A DNA stretch of 8,407 nt from NCBI GenBank assembly GCA_036502105.1, contig DASXZE010000438.1, forward strand, positions 1 through 8,407, written 5' to 3'. How positions within the stretch are numbered: the stretch's first letter is position 1; each line of letters starts with the position of its first letter. The notes beneath the pieces are model-generated. The model was not told where the DNA came from, made no database searches, and saw only the letters and a list, made by a program, of their open reading frames with translations. The translations under genes were made by a program, and so were the position numbers. Source of the DNA: Angelobacter sp036502105 (lineage in GTDB: Bacteria > Acidobacteriota > Terriglobia > Terriglobales > Acidobacteriaceae). Shown piece after piece: positions 1 to 5,948 of this stretch.

Positions 1-531
1 GACGAATGGAAAAATTCCAGCAGTTCGGCCCGTCGAGTCATCATAAGTTGTACCGCTCATGGATTGTATAACTGGTATCTGTTGAGACATTCTCTTGTCG
101 GCGTCAGTGCGATAATGAGCATGCCAGTTCAGGACTACCAGAGAAGCAGGATCAGAGACAGGAAGATTACGAAGAAAAAGCGCATCCATGAAGCTGAAGA
201 TTGCGGTATTGGCGCCAATGCCCAACGCCAGGGACAATGTTGCAAGCAACGTAAATACAGGATTCTTCCGCACCATGCGCAACGCATAACGAATATCCTG
301 CACGAACTGCTCTAAAAATACCCAGAGCCATACTCTGCGGACATTTTCCTGAATCAGAGTTACATTGCCAAGGCTAGAATGCGCGGCCCATTTCGCCTGC
401 TCCGGCGCAACTCCTTCTGCTTTGCGCTCTTCCGCTTCTTCTTCCAGGTGAAATTGCAGTTCCTCATAAACTTCGGCCTCTTTGCGGCGACGCTGGAACA
501 ACCAAACCAATTTGCGGAAGAAAGATTTCAT
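1..531 (-). CDS. ADOP-family ABC transporter permease, N-terminal part (runs off left edge)
   Basis: The frame is open from an ATG at 531 to the window edge, giving 177 codons with no stop. Seen: a basic, Glu-rich cytoplasmic N-terminus (residues 1-75, including EEEAEERK), then QDIRYALRMVRKNP at about 78-91, then a first membrane helix at about 91-115 containing LALGIGANTAIFS, then the start of a periplasmic region (LFLRNLPVSDPASL). This order is the hallmark of the 'acidobacterial duplicated orphan permease' family, MacB/FtsX-like permeases of about 800 residues with two FtsX domains and often no ATPase gene beside them. A GGAGG at 540-536 precedes the start, and its ATG overlaps the padR stop (TGATG), so translation is probably coupled to padR. 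The substrate is unknown for most members. The family call is strong; the gene's intactness beyond the edge cannot be judged. Confidence 0.93.
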   Translation of the reverse strand, partial: MKSFFRKLVWLFQRRRKEAEVYEELQFHLEEEAEERKAEGVAPEQAKWAAHSSLGNVTLIQENVRRVWLWVFLEQFVQDIRYALRMVRKNPVFTLLATLSLALGIGANTAIFSFMDALFLRNLPVSDPASLVVLNWHAHYRTDADKRMSQQIPVIQSMSGTTYDDSTGRTAGIFPFV

Positions 532-884
532 CACGCCTCCTGGTCTCCCGGATTCAAGATCAAGCCCATGGCACGGGCAAAGGCCCGCCATTTTGAATGT
601 TCACTGGCAAGTTGTTTGCGCCCCAGGGCTGTGAGCTTGTAAAACTTTGCGCGCTTTCCCTTGTCAGAGAGTTCCCATGAAGCCGCAATCCAGCCTTTTG
701 CTTCCAGCCGGTGAAGCGCAGGATATAAAGAGCCGGTTTCAACCTGAAGCAATTCCTCCGAGGTCCGCTGAATGTGTTTGGCAATAGCGTGTCCATGAGC
801 GGGCGCTGGAACAAGTGTGCGGAGGATGAGGAGATCGAGCGTGCCCTGCAAAAGCTCAACGCGCGATGGCTGCTTCGGCTTCAT
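531..884 (-). CDS. PadR-family transcriptional regulator
   Basis: A 117-residue protein, the usual size for a short (subfamily-2) PadR regulator. Seen: LLQGTLDLLILRTL at 11-24 as the first helix of the winged-helix domain, GHAIAKHIQ at 31-39, and the recognition region VETGSLYPALHRLEAKGWI at 48-66, where the GSLYPAL-RLE core is nearly invariant in the family. A wing with basic residues follows (DKGKRAKFYKLT, 74-85), then a C-terminal helix for dimerisation. PadR proteins are usually repressors that bind DNA as dimers and release it on binding small hydrophobic ligands. The gene overlaps the ADOP permease gene by one base, an arrangement repeated very often in Acidobacteriota, so it most likely controls that permease and itself. 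No Shine-Dalgarno sequence is visible before ATG 884, because the tandem box at 884-926 occupies that position. The start is supported by the conserved N-terminus beginning within ten residues. Confidence 0.93.
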   Translation of the reverse strand: MKPKQPSRVELLQGTLDLLILRTLVPAPAHGHAIAKHIQRTSEELLQVETGSLYPALHRLEAKGWIAASWELSDKGKRAKFYKLTALGRKQLASEHSKWRAFARAMGLILNPGDQEA

Positions 885-926
885 TGTGTAGAGAGTCTAC
901 TATTTGTTGTGTAGGCTGTCTACTAT
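884..926 (-). promoter_or_regulatory. Tandem putative PadR operator (two 20-bp boxes)
   Basis: On the minus strand, two boxes ATAGTAGAC-N4-TACACAA occur at 926-907 and 903-884. They are identical outside the four central bases and have a 23-bp period. Each contains a GTAG-N5-CTAC dyad, as expected for a dimeric winged-helix repressor. The proximal box ends on the first base of the padR ATG. A possible -35 (TTGAAA, 937-932) lies just upstream, but no convincing -10 is visible at standard spacing. Position and symmetry suggest autoregulation of padR and the coupled permease gene; the binding protein is inferred, not shown. Confidence 0.65.
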
Positions 927-1110
927 CTGATTTTCAAATATTTTTCCCACTCGGCGAATGGACCAACGAAGGTGAAGGATGACACCGAGGCAATGAAACC
1001 AATCTGGTTACTAAAGGTCAAGACGATGGTGTTTGCATACGTCTAGACATTCCCTGCATGCCTAAGCAAAAAGTCGCAGATAATTAACGATAACGGAGAG
1101 GGCCTGACAA

Positions 1111-2310
1111 GTGAATACACAAGTAAGCAAAGTTAGGACGGCAACGACGTGGAGAAGGATTGCTTTACTCGCGACGTTATTTTTCATTGGCTGTCATTCG
1201 GCATCTGGGCAGCAGCAATCGCCAGTACCAGGCGCAGTCACGCAATCGCAAGGGCAAGCAACACAGGATGCTGGCAGTGGACCTTGTCCTCCATTATCGG
1301 TCTATGAGGGCGACATTGTTATGGCAATTGCTTTCAGCCCGGACGGGCAATGGCTGGCTACAACGGGCTCAGGTCATTTGCGCAACGCCAATGAAATTCA
1401 CAATTACGTTACCGTCTGGAATACATCAACGGGCAAACTGGCCCACAGGTGGGAAACCGGCCAGCTCTCTTACCAAGTTGTGTTCAGCCCTAATGGAGAA
1501 CAGCTGGCATACAGCCAAAATGGCAAAATAGAAGTCCGCGACTTTCGAAGAGATATCGTGCTCTACACGTTAGCGGGCGACCCTTTGGCCTATAGCCCTG
1601 ATGGAAAAACCCTGGCGATCGGCGGATACCGTGAATTACGGAAATCCGAAATAGCGGGCTCTGGGCAGTCCCGCTACTACACTGTTGAAATTCACGATGC
1701 CTCAACTGGAAAGCTTATCCAAGCGTTCGATGTCTCACAATTCAATATCTACACTTTGGCAATCACCGCCGATGGAATTCTTTTTGACGGCAGTTGCACT
1801 GACGATGACATCTGCCAAGGAACTGTCAGCGCCTGGAACCTGGCTACAGGCAAACTCCTGAAAAACTATGACTTCGAAGCATCTCATTTCAGTCCTGATG
1901 GCCGGTGGGCTGCCATTGAAAATCAAAGCGGCGATAGTGGAGAAGTTAGAGTGGTGGACATAGCCACGAATACGGAGATGTGGAGCTTTGACGCTGCGGC
2001 TGCAACCTTCAGTCCTGATTGGAAGGAGGTTGCTTTAAGGAAACAGAATGTCATTCACTTGAATTCGCTTGGCACAGGAGGCAAGGAGATACAAACTGTG
2101 CCGAATGGAGGAGGGCCGCTGGCGTTCAGTCCTGATGGGAAGAAATTGGCTGCGGCCAATTACCGTTCGCAAACACAGATACCGATAACCTGCATTTCCC
2201 GGCACACTGCCATCACTACCTCTTACAGCTTAGTGAAAATATGGGACGTGAACACTGGCCGCGAGCTACTCACGCTGGGAAACCAAGCTTCTGATAACAA
2301 TTCAAAATAG
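1111..2310 (+). CDS. Exported WD40-like beta-propeller protein, probable lipoprotein
   Basis: A 399-residue protein starting at GTG 1111 with a good ribosome site (GGAGAGGG, 1095-1102, 8 bases upstream). The N-terminus has basic residues (R15, R16), a hydrophobic stretch at 17-27 and FIGC at 25-28, an approximate lipobox with Cys28. Cleavage after ASG33 by ordinary signal peptidase is the alternative. A Gln/Ser-rich linker reaches about residue 58. Seven blade-like units follow, marked by SPDG-type turns at about 76, 126, 162, 219 (degenerate, TADG), 261, 301 (SPDW) and 340, usually followed by a VxxW/HDxxTGKL strand pair. This suggests one complete seven-bladed propeller facing the periplasm. 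No enzyme, kinase or protease domain is attached, so a scaffold or binding role is the most that can be inferred. It stands alone: neighbours on both sides lie on the other strand. The upstream region has GATAAT at 1079-1084 but no good -35. Confidence 0.85.
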   Translation: MNTQVSKVRTATTWRRIALLATLFFIGCHSASGQQQSPVPGAVTQSQGQATQDAGSGPCPPLSVYEGDIVMAIAFSPDGQWLATTGSGHLRNANEIHNYVTVWNTSTGKLAHRWETGQLSYQVVFSPNGEQLAYSQNGKIEVRDFRRDIVLYTLAGDPLAYSPDGKTLAIGGYRELRKSEIAGSGQSRYYTVEIHDASTGKLIQAFDVSQFNIYTLAITADGILFDGSCTDDDICQGTVSAWNLATGKLLKNYDFEASHFSPDGRWAAIENQSGDSGEVRVVDIATNTEMWSFDAAAATFSPDWKEVALRKQNVIHLNSLGTGGKEIQTVPNGGGPLAFSPDGKKLAAANYRSQTQIPITCISRHTAITTSYSLVKIWDVNTGRELLTLGNQASDNNSK

Positions 2311-2439
2311 AGATGTGCGAAAGCGAACAGTTCAGAAGACCACTCTTGTCAAGATGTACTACTTCGCTATTGTTTTTTGAACGAAAATGCCCTACCCTCT
2401 ACTACCGCCTCAGGGTTGGAAGCAGTCTGGTCTTTGAAA

Positions 2440-2494
2440 ATTCAGCATTCAGCACCCACGGCAAGCCGGGGCAGGTTGGCATTCAGCCTTCAGC
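2440..2494. repeat. Pair of ATTCAGC-type 14-mers
   Basis: ATTCAGCATTCAGC at 2440-2453 and ATTCAGCCTTCAGC at 2481-2494 differ at one base and lie 41 bp apart. Each is itself a doubled heptamer. Intergenic sequence of this type recurs in acidobacterial genomes as far as I recall; no function is evident. Confidence 0.6.
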
Positions 2495-2535
2495 TAAACC
2501 AAAAGTTCTTTTGCGACCCTCTGCCGATTCGCCTG

Positions 2536-2623
2536 GAGCTTGGGCCGTCCAAGGGCCGAGCTTGGGCCGTGCAGGGGCCACGCAAACGCCGTACAGGGGC
2601 CGTCCATGGGCGGTGCTAGGATC
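2536..2623. repeat. 22-bp imperfect tandem repeat, three clear units plus one degenerate
   Basis: Units begin at 2536, 2558, 2580 and 2602. The first two agree at 20 of 22 positions (consensus starts GAGCTTGGGCCGT); the third keeps the GCCGT-CA-GGGGCC half; the fourth matches the second at about 14 of 22. The first unit also folds on itself (CTTGG-gccgt-CCAAG). Array size is exactly periodic, with no insertions between units. Confidence 0.75.
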
Positions 2624-2685
2624 GATTGGGCATAAGTGCTTTGTTTACAACAGAAATTGCAAAAAGGCCGGGTGGGGCGCAAAAG

Positions 2686-2706
2686 ATCGGGGCATCGGGG
2701 CATCGG
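2686..2706. repeat. 8-bp tandem ATCGGGGC, 2.6 copies
   Basis: Two full ATCGGGGC units and a partial ATCGG follow directly on one another. It is a short slippage-type repeat just before the purine-rich element at 2721. Confidence 0.6.
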
Positions 2707-2720
2707 AAACCCAAAAACTT

Positions 2721-2761
2721 TTACCACAGAGGACACGAAGGAACACGGAGGAAGAGCAAGG
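2721..2761. repeat. CACAGAGGA-type dispersed repeat element
   Basis: Three 9-bp variants, CACAGAGGA (2725), CACGAAGGA (2734) and CACGGAGGA (2744), follow each other with one extra base before the third, preceded by TTAC and followed by AGAGCAAGG. An intergenic element of this pattern ('accacagaggacac...') is, from general knowledge, dispersed in many copies across Acidobacteriota, Planctomycetota and other genomes. When translated it yields spurious TEDTKEHGG peptides, which explains the open frames crossing it. Confidence 0.65.
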
Positions 2762-2777
2762 ATCGGGGAAATAAGGC

Positions 2778-2797
2778 CACCGGCAAGAGTGCCGGTG
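2778..2797. repeat. Hairpin repeat 1 (8-bp stem, AGAG loop)
   Basis: CACCGGCA at 2778-2785 pairs perfectly with TGCCGGTG at 2790-2797 around the loop AGAG. It is followed by the shared tail GTGCCACATGAG, which begins inside the right arm at 2795 and continues into a CCTGCAGA...GAAAA segment. No T-run follows, so it does not look like a terminator on the plus strand. Confidence 0.75.
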
Positions 2798-2824
2798 CCA
2801 CATGAGCCCTGCAGAGTGAAAACT

Positions 2825-2844
2825 CGCAGGCGAGGGCGCCTGCG
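2825..2844. repeat. Hairpin repeat 2 (8-bp stem, AGGG loop)
   Basis: CGCAGGCG at 2825-2832 pairs perfectly with CGCCTGCG at 2837-2844 around AGGG. The stem sequence differs from hairpins 1 and 3 while length and loop are kept. It lacks the GTGCCACA tail directly after the stem; ATTTTTC occurs about 8 bases downstream, too far for a typical terminator. Confidence 0.75.
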
Positions 2845-2863
2845 GTCCATGATTTTTCTTCTA

Positions 2864-2893
2864 GTGCCACATGAGTCTTGCAGATTTGAAAAG
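2864..2893. repeat. Orphan copy of the hairpin-repeat tail
   Basis: GTGCCACATGAG at 2864-2875 followed by TCTTGCAGATTTGAAAA repeats the tail that follows hairpin 1 (2795-2823) with few changes, but here no hairpin stands directly before it. A third, more divergent tail (GTGCCACACGAG, 2913-2924) follows hairpin 3. Confidence 0.6.
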
Positions 2894-2895
2894 CT

Positions 2896-2915
2896 CACCG
2901 CCGAGGGCGGCGGTG
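2896..2915. repeat. Hairpin repeat 3 (8-bp stem, AGGG loop); possible emrB terminator
   Basis: CACCGCCG at 2896-2903 pairs perfectly with CGGCGGTG at 2908-2915 around AGGG. Read on the minus strand it lies 35 bases past the emrB stop and is followed by AGCTTTTC, so it could act as a weak terminator for the efflux operon. It otherwise belongs to the same family as the hairpins at 2778 and 2825. Confidence 0.7.
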
Positions 2916-2950
2916 CCACACGAGTTTCGGAGATCAGAAACGGAACTTTG

Positions 2951-4510
2951 CTAGTGCGCCATGGCTCCGGGGCCGCCTCCGCCTTTGGGGGCTTTCTTCA
3001 TGATGAGAATCAGCGGCAGGCAGGCACCGAACATAATGGCCAGAAGAAAAAAGACGTCAATATACGCCATCATGGAGGCCTGCTGCTGGACCATGCCGAA
3101 CACTCCGGCGTAAGCCTGTTTGGTGGCGGTGGCTGAATCCATGCCTCGGGACATGGCCGCGGCTTTTACTGACTGGATCATGGTCTGCGCAGCCGGATTA
3201 TAGATATTTACATTGCCGCTGAGAGTGTTGATATGCGTCTGGGCGTGACGCGCGGAAATGGTTGTGACGCTGGCAATGCCAATGCTTGCGCCGATATTGC
3301 GCATGAGGTTGAAGAGGCTGGTGGCATTGCCCATCTGCTCTTTGGGAATGAGTCCGTTGGTGATGGTGGTGAGCGGCACAAAGAGCAATCCCATGGACAT
3401 GCCCTGCAAAAGCTGTGGCCAGAAGATGTCCCAGTAGCCGGCGTTCAGGTTCAGGCGCGAGAGTTGAAAGATACTGTATGCAGAGAGGATCAAGCCGCTG
3501 GCCAGCAGGATGCGCGCTTCGATTTTACCCATGAGAAGGCCGACGATCGGCATGAAAAGGAACGAACCCAGACCGCGCGGAAGCATGGCCATGCCAGCTT
3601 CAAGAGCGGAATATCCCATGAGCGTTTGCAGCCAGAGTGGAAGCAGCACGGTGCTGCCATACAGGACGAAGCCCAGCACCGTCATAAGAAAGACACCGGT
3701 GGCATAGGTTCGGTTCTTGAATATTTTCAGGTCCACCACGGGATGGTTGGTGATGAGTTCTCGCACGACAAAGAACAAGAATCCAACCACGGCGCAGATG
3801 CCCAGCGTAAGAATAAAGTGCGAGGCAAACCAATCGTCTTCCTGGCCTTTATCCAGGATAATCTGGAGCGCACCAATGCCGAGTGCCAGATATCCGATGC
3901 CCCAGTAGTCAATGCCGCCTGTTCCACGCTTGATGTAAGGCGGATCGTGAATAAACATGACAGCCATAATTACAGCCGCGATGCCGATGGGAATATTGAT
4001 GAAGAAAAGCCAGCGCCAAGTGTAACTGTCAGTGATCCAGCCGCCCAGCACCGGACCAAGCATGGGAGCAACTACGATGCCCAGCGCCCAGAACGCCATG
4101 GCTTTGGCACGCTTCTCCGGCGGGAAAGCTTCCATGAGGATGGCTTGCGAGAGCGGTTGCAGGCCGCCTCCGGTTGCGCCCTGGAAAACGCGGAAGATAA
4201 TCAGCAACGGCAGGTTTGGCGCAATGCCGCAGAGAAACGAGAACACAGTAAATCCGGCAACCGAGACCAGCAGAATATTGCGACGGCCAAAATAATTGCC
4301 GAGCCATCCGGTAAGAGGAAGAACGATTGCATTGGCGACGAGATACGAAGTAAGCACCCATGTGGCTTCTTCCGGCGTAACGGAAAGACTGCCTGCAATA
4401 TGCTGCAAGGATACGTTCACCACCGTGGTATCGAGAACTTCCATAAAAGTTCCCAGCATCACGGAGATGGCGATGATCCACGGATTGATTACAGGCTTAG
4501 AGGTTTCCAT
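2951..4510 (-). CDS. emrB: EmrB/QacA-type MFS drug:proton antiporter (DHA2, 14 helices)
   Basis: A 519-residue inner-membrane transporter, the usual length for the 14-helix DHA2 family. Seen: MLGTFMEVLDTTVVNVSL at 18-35, the family motif of helix 1 with its membrane-embedded Asp27; motif A in the 2-3 loop as GWLGNYFGRRNIL (68-80), with Asn where most MFS proteins have Asp; Arg107 in helix 4 (FRVFQGATGG); and motif C, the antiporter signature, at 149-158 (PMLGPVLGGW). Many further hydrophobic segments follow to residue about 505, then a Gly-rich tail (KGGGGPGAMAH). It should exchange protons for lipophilic drugs or metabolites and pass them to the adaptor and channel encoded upstream. ATG 4510 is fixed by an in-frame TGA directly before it; no clear Shine-Dalgarno sequence precedes it. 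Substrate cannot be read from the sequence. Confidence 0.93.
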   Translation of the reverse strand: METSKPVINPWIIAISVMLGTFMEVLDTTVVNVSLQHIAGSLSVTPEEATWVLTSYLVANAIVLPLTGWLGNYFGRRNILLVSVAGFTVFSFLCGIAPNLPLLIIFRVFQGATGGGLQPLSQAILMEAFPPEKRAKAMAFWALGIVVAPMLGPVLGGWITDSYTWRWLFFINIPIGIAAVIMAVMFIHDPPYIKRGTGGIDYWGIGYLALGIGALQIILDKGQEDDWFASHFILTLGICAVVGFLFFVVRELITNHPVVDLKIFKNRTYATGVFLMTVLGFVLYGSTVLLPLWLQTLMGYSALEAGMAMLPRGLGSFLFMPIVGLLMGKIEARILLASGLILSAYSIFQLSRLNLNAGYWDIFWPQLLQGMSMGLLFVPLTTITNGLIPKEQMGNATSLFNLMRNIGASIGIASVTTISARHAQTHINTLSGNVNIYNPAAQTMIQSVKAAAMSRGMDSATATKQAYAGVFGMVQQQASMMAYIDVFFLLAIMFGACLPLILIMKKAPKGGGGPGAMAH

Positions 4511-4669
4511 TCACTATGTCGCTTCGTTGTTTATGTCGCTTACGCTCCAACCCGCTGTTGCTGTTTCGTGTTTGCCGTCAGCGTTTGGCCTTGTTGCTTG
4601 CTGTTCGGCGCATGGTCGGCCTCACAGCTATTTTGCATTTGTCGTAATTTATGTCGCTTGCGCACGCTA
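4511..4669 (-). repeat. Operon-internal spacer with three copies of AAGCGACATA
   Basis: Between the emrA stop and the emrB start, the 10-mer AAGCGACATA (minus strand) occurs at 4659-4650, 4541-4532 and 4524-4515. The first two share a longer 12-mer (AAGCGACATAAA). The last copy ends 5 bases before the emrB ATG, where a ribosome site would sit. No strong terminator or promoter was recognised. A 32-codon frame beginning ATGCAAAATAGC on the minus strand lacks a ribosome site and is not called. Confidence 0.55.
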
Positions 4670-5947
4670 CTATTTGCTATTCAACAACACAGTTGGCTCC
4701 ACTGACATGCCCGGACGCAGTTGATGGTTCGGATCCTGATTGGGATCAAACCGAATGCGCACCGGAATACGCTGCACCACTTTCACGTAGTTGCCAGTCG
4801 CATTTTCTGGCGGAAGGAGGCTGAACCGCGCGCCGGTTGCTCCGCCGATGGATTCAACGGTGCCTCTGTAATCGCGTCCGTAGGCATCCACTTTGATGGT
4901 GGCTTTCTGTCCCACCTGCATGCCTCTGAGCTGCGTTTCTTTGAAGTTGGCGGTGGCCCATATGTCATCCAGGTTCACGATTGAAAACAGCGGCTGGCCT
5001 GCCTGCACCACCTGGCCTGGCTCAACGCTGCGTTTGCTGAGCACGCCGGTGACTGGCGCATAAATTTTTGTGTACTGCAGATTGAGTTCTGCCTGCGCCA
5101 GTGCCGAGACAAATCTCTGCACCTCTGCGTTGGCTGCTCCCGCGCGGGCTTTGGTTACTTTGAGTTGCTCCGGAACCGTACGCGCACCTTCTGCCTGGGC
5201 CTGGGCTTGCGCGGAGCGGCTTTCAGCGCTGGCAATGCCAGCGGTGGCTGCGTCAACATTGGCTTTCGCAGAGTTGTTGGCGGCCACGGATGCGTCATAT
5301 TGCTGATGAGAAATTTCATCTTTCGCAATCAGCATTTCCATGCGCTTGAGGTCAGCAGTTGTTTTCGCGAACATCGCCTGCGCGTCATTGAGTTTCGCCT
5401 TGGCCGATTCAATATCGCGGCCAGCGGTAGTTACTCCGGCGTTGGCGGCAACAAGCTGGTTGCTGGTGGTTGTCTCAGTAATCGGGACACCCACATTCGC
5501 GGCAGTGGCGTTCGCCTGTGCGTTGGCCAGGTCAGCGCGCGCGCGGTCCACGGCAACCTGATAATCCTTGGGATCCATTTCCACCAGCAGCGTTCCGGCC
5601 TGCACCACTTCGTTATCGTCATGCAGCACGTTCACTACAGTGCCAGTTACCCGCGGGCTAATGGGATCAATGTGGCCGTCAATCTGCGCGTCGTCGGTAG
5701 ACTCGCGGACAGCGTAGTATTGCCACACAAAAATTCCGCCGATGACGATGAGCACCAGCACCACGGCAATGATCCAAATTGCGTTCGGATGCGAGCGGAA
5801 AAATCCCACGGGGCCGCGACGGTCCGCCTGCGCGCGCCGCTCTTTGCCGGAGCGCTGGTCATCTTTGTCCGCTCCCGCTGGCTGCTGGTCTTGTTTCTGC
5901 ACTGGCTCTTTCACGTCGTCTTCTACGTCGTACTGGGAATTCGCCAC
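4670..5947 (-). CDS. emrA: EmrA/HlyD-type periplasmic adaptor of efflux system
   Basis: A 425-residue membrane-fusion protein joining the EmrB pump to the TolC channel. Seen: a charged cytoplasmic tail of about 50 residues; one membrane helix at about 56-76; the first half of the lipoyl-like domain at 90-130 (ISPRVTGTVVNVLHDDNEVVQAGTLL); a long Ala/Gln/Lys-rich alpha-hairpin at about 130-290; the second lipoyl half at 296-324 (YAPVTGVLSKRSVEPGQVVQAG); and a beta-barrel region with FSLLPPENATGNYVKVVQRIPVRI at about 375-398, typical of EmrA. The start chosen is GTG 5947, one base after the tolC TAA, with GGGGGG at 5961-5956 as a plausible ribosome site. An ATG at 6025 in the same frame would overlap tolC by 77 bases and add residues unlike any adaptor N-terminus. 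The tail is unusually rich in Asp, Gln and Lys. Confidence 0.92.
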   Translation of the reverse strand: MANSQYDVEDDVKEPVQKQDQQPAGADKDDQRSGKERRAQADRRGPVGFFRSHPNAIWIIAVVLVLIVIGGIFVWQYYAVRESTDDAQIDGHIDPISPRVTGTVVNVLHDDNEVVQAGTLLVEMDPKDYQVAVDRARADLANAQANATAANVGVPITETTTSNQLVAANAGVTTAGRDIESAKAKLNDAQAMFAKTTADLKRMEMLIAKDEISHQQYDASVAANNSAKANVDAATAGIASAESRSAQAQAQAEGARTVPEQLKVTKARAGAANAEVQRFVSALAQAELNLQYTKIYAPVTGVLSKRSVEPGQVVQAGQPLFSIVNLDDIWATANFKETQLRGMQVGQKATIKVDAYGRDYRGTVESIGGATGARFSLLPPENATGNYVKVVQRIPVRIRFDPNQDPNHQLRPGMSVEPTVLLNSK

Positions 5948-5948
5948 C

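Larger units (their letters stand above)
2311..2950. other. 640-base repeat-rich intergenic region without a credible gene
   Basis: The region lies between two convergent genes, the WD40 gene on plus and emrB on minus. Open frames exist on both strands but their translations are low-complexity products of the repeats (for example Pro/Gly/Trp-rich runs from the 22-bp tandem), overlap each other and lack good ribosome sites. It carries, in order, a near-perfect 14-mer pair, a 22-bp tandem, an 8-bp tandem, a 9-bp periodic purine-rich element, and three short hairpins with a shared flank. Each is listed separately. No transposase, inverted terminal repeats or target duplication was seen. Confidence 0.75.

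Noticed and set aside
1041..1048. GTCTAGAC perfect 8-bp palindrome upstream of the WD40 gene
   Set aside because: It is isolated, short, not placed relative to a recognisable promoter, and lacks extended symmetry.
2322..2378. Possible terminator after the WD40 gene: AGCGAA / TTCGCT followed by T6
   Set aside because: The loop would be 35 bases and the stem only 6 bp, and four bases separate the stem from the T-run, so it is not convincing.
2536..2623. 22-bp tandem as a small CRISPR array
   Set aside because: Units are directly adjacent with no unique spacers and decay in identity, so it is an ordinary tandem repeat.
2313..3136. Overlapping plus- and minus-strand open frames in the repeat region (about 140-166 codons)
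   Set aside because: Their translations are direct read-outs of the tandem and dispersed repeats, they overlap each other on both strands, and they lack ribosome sites.
4515..4659. AAGCGACATA copies as a CRISPR-like or integration array
   Set aside because: The copies are only 10 bp, unevenly spaced (8 and 108 bases apart), and no cas or integrase gene is present.
3233..4705. 490-codon open frame on the plus strand opposite emrB
   Set aside because: It is the antisense shadow of emrB. Its translation is rich in His, Arg, Asp and Gln with no recognisable domain, while the minus-strand frame is a clear 14-helix transporter.
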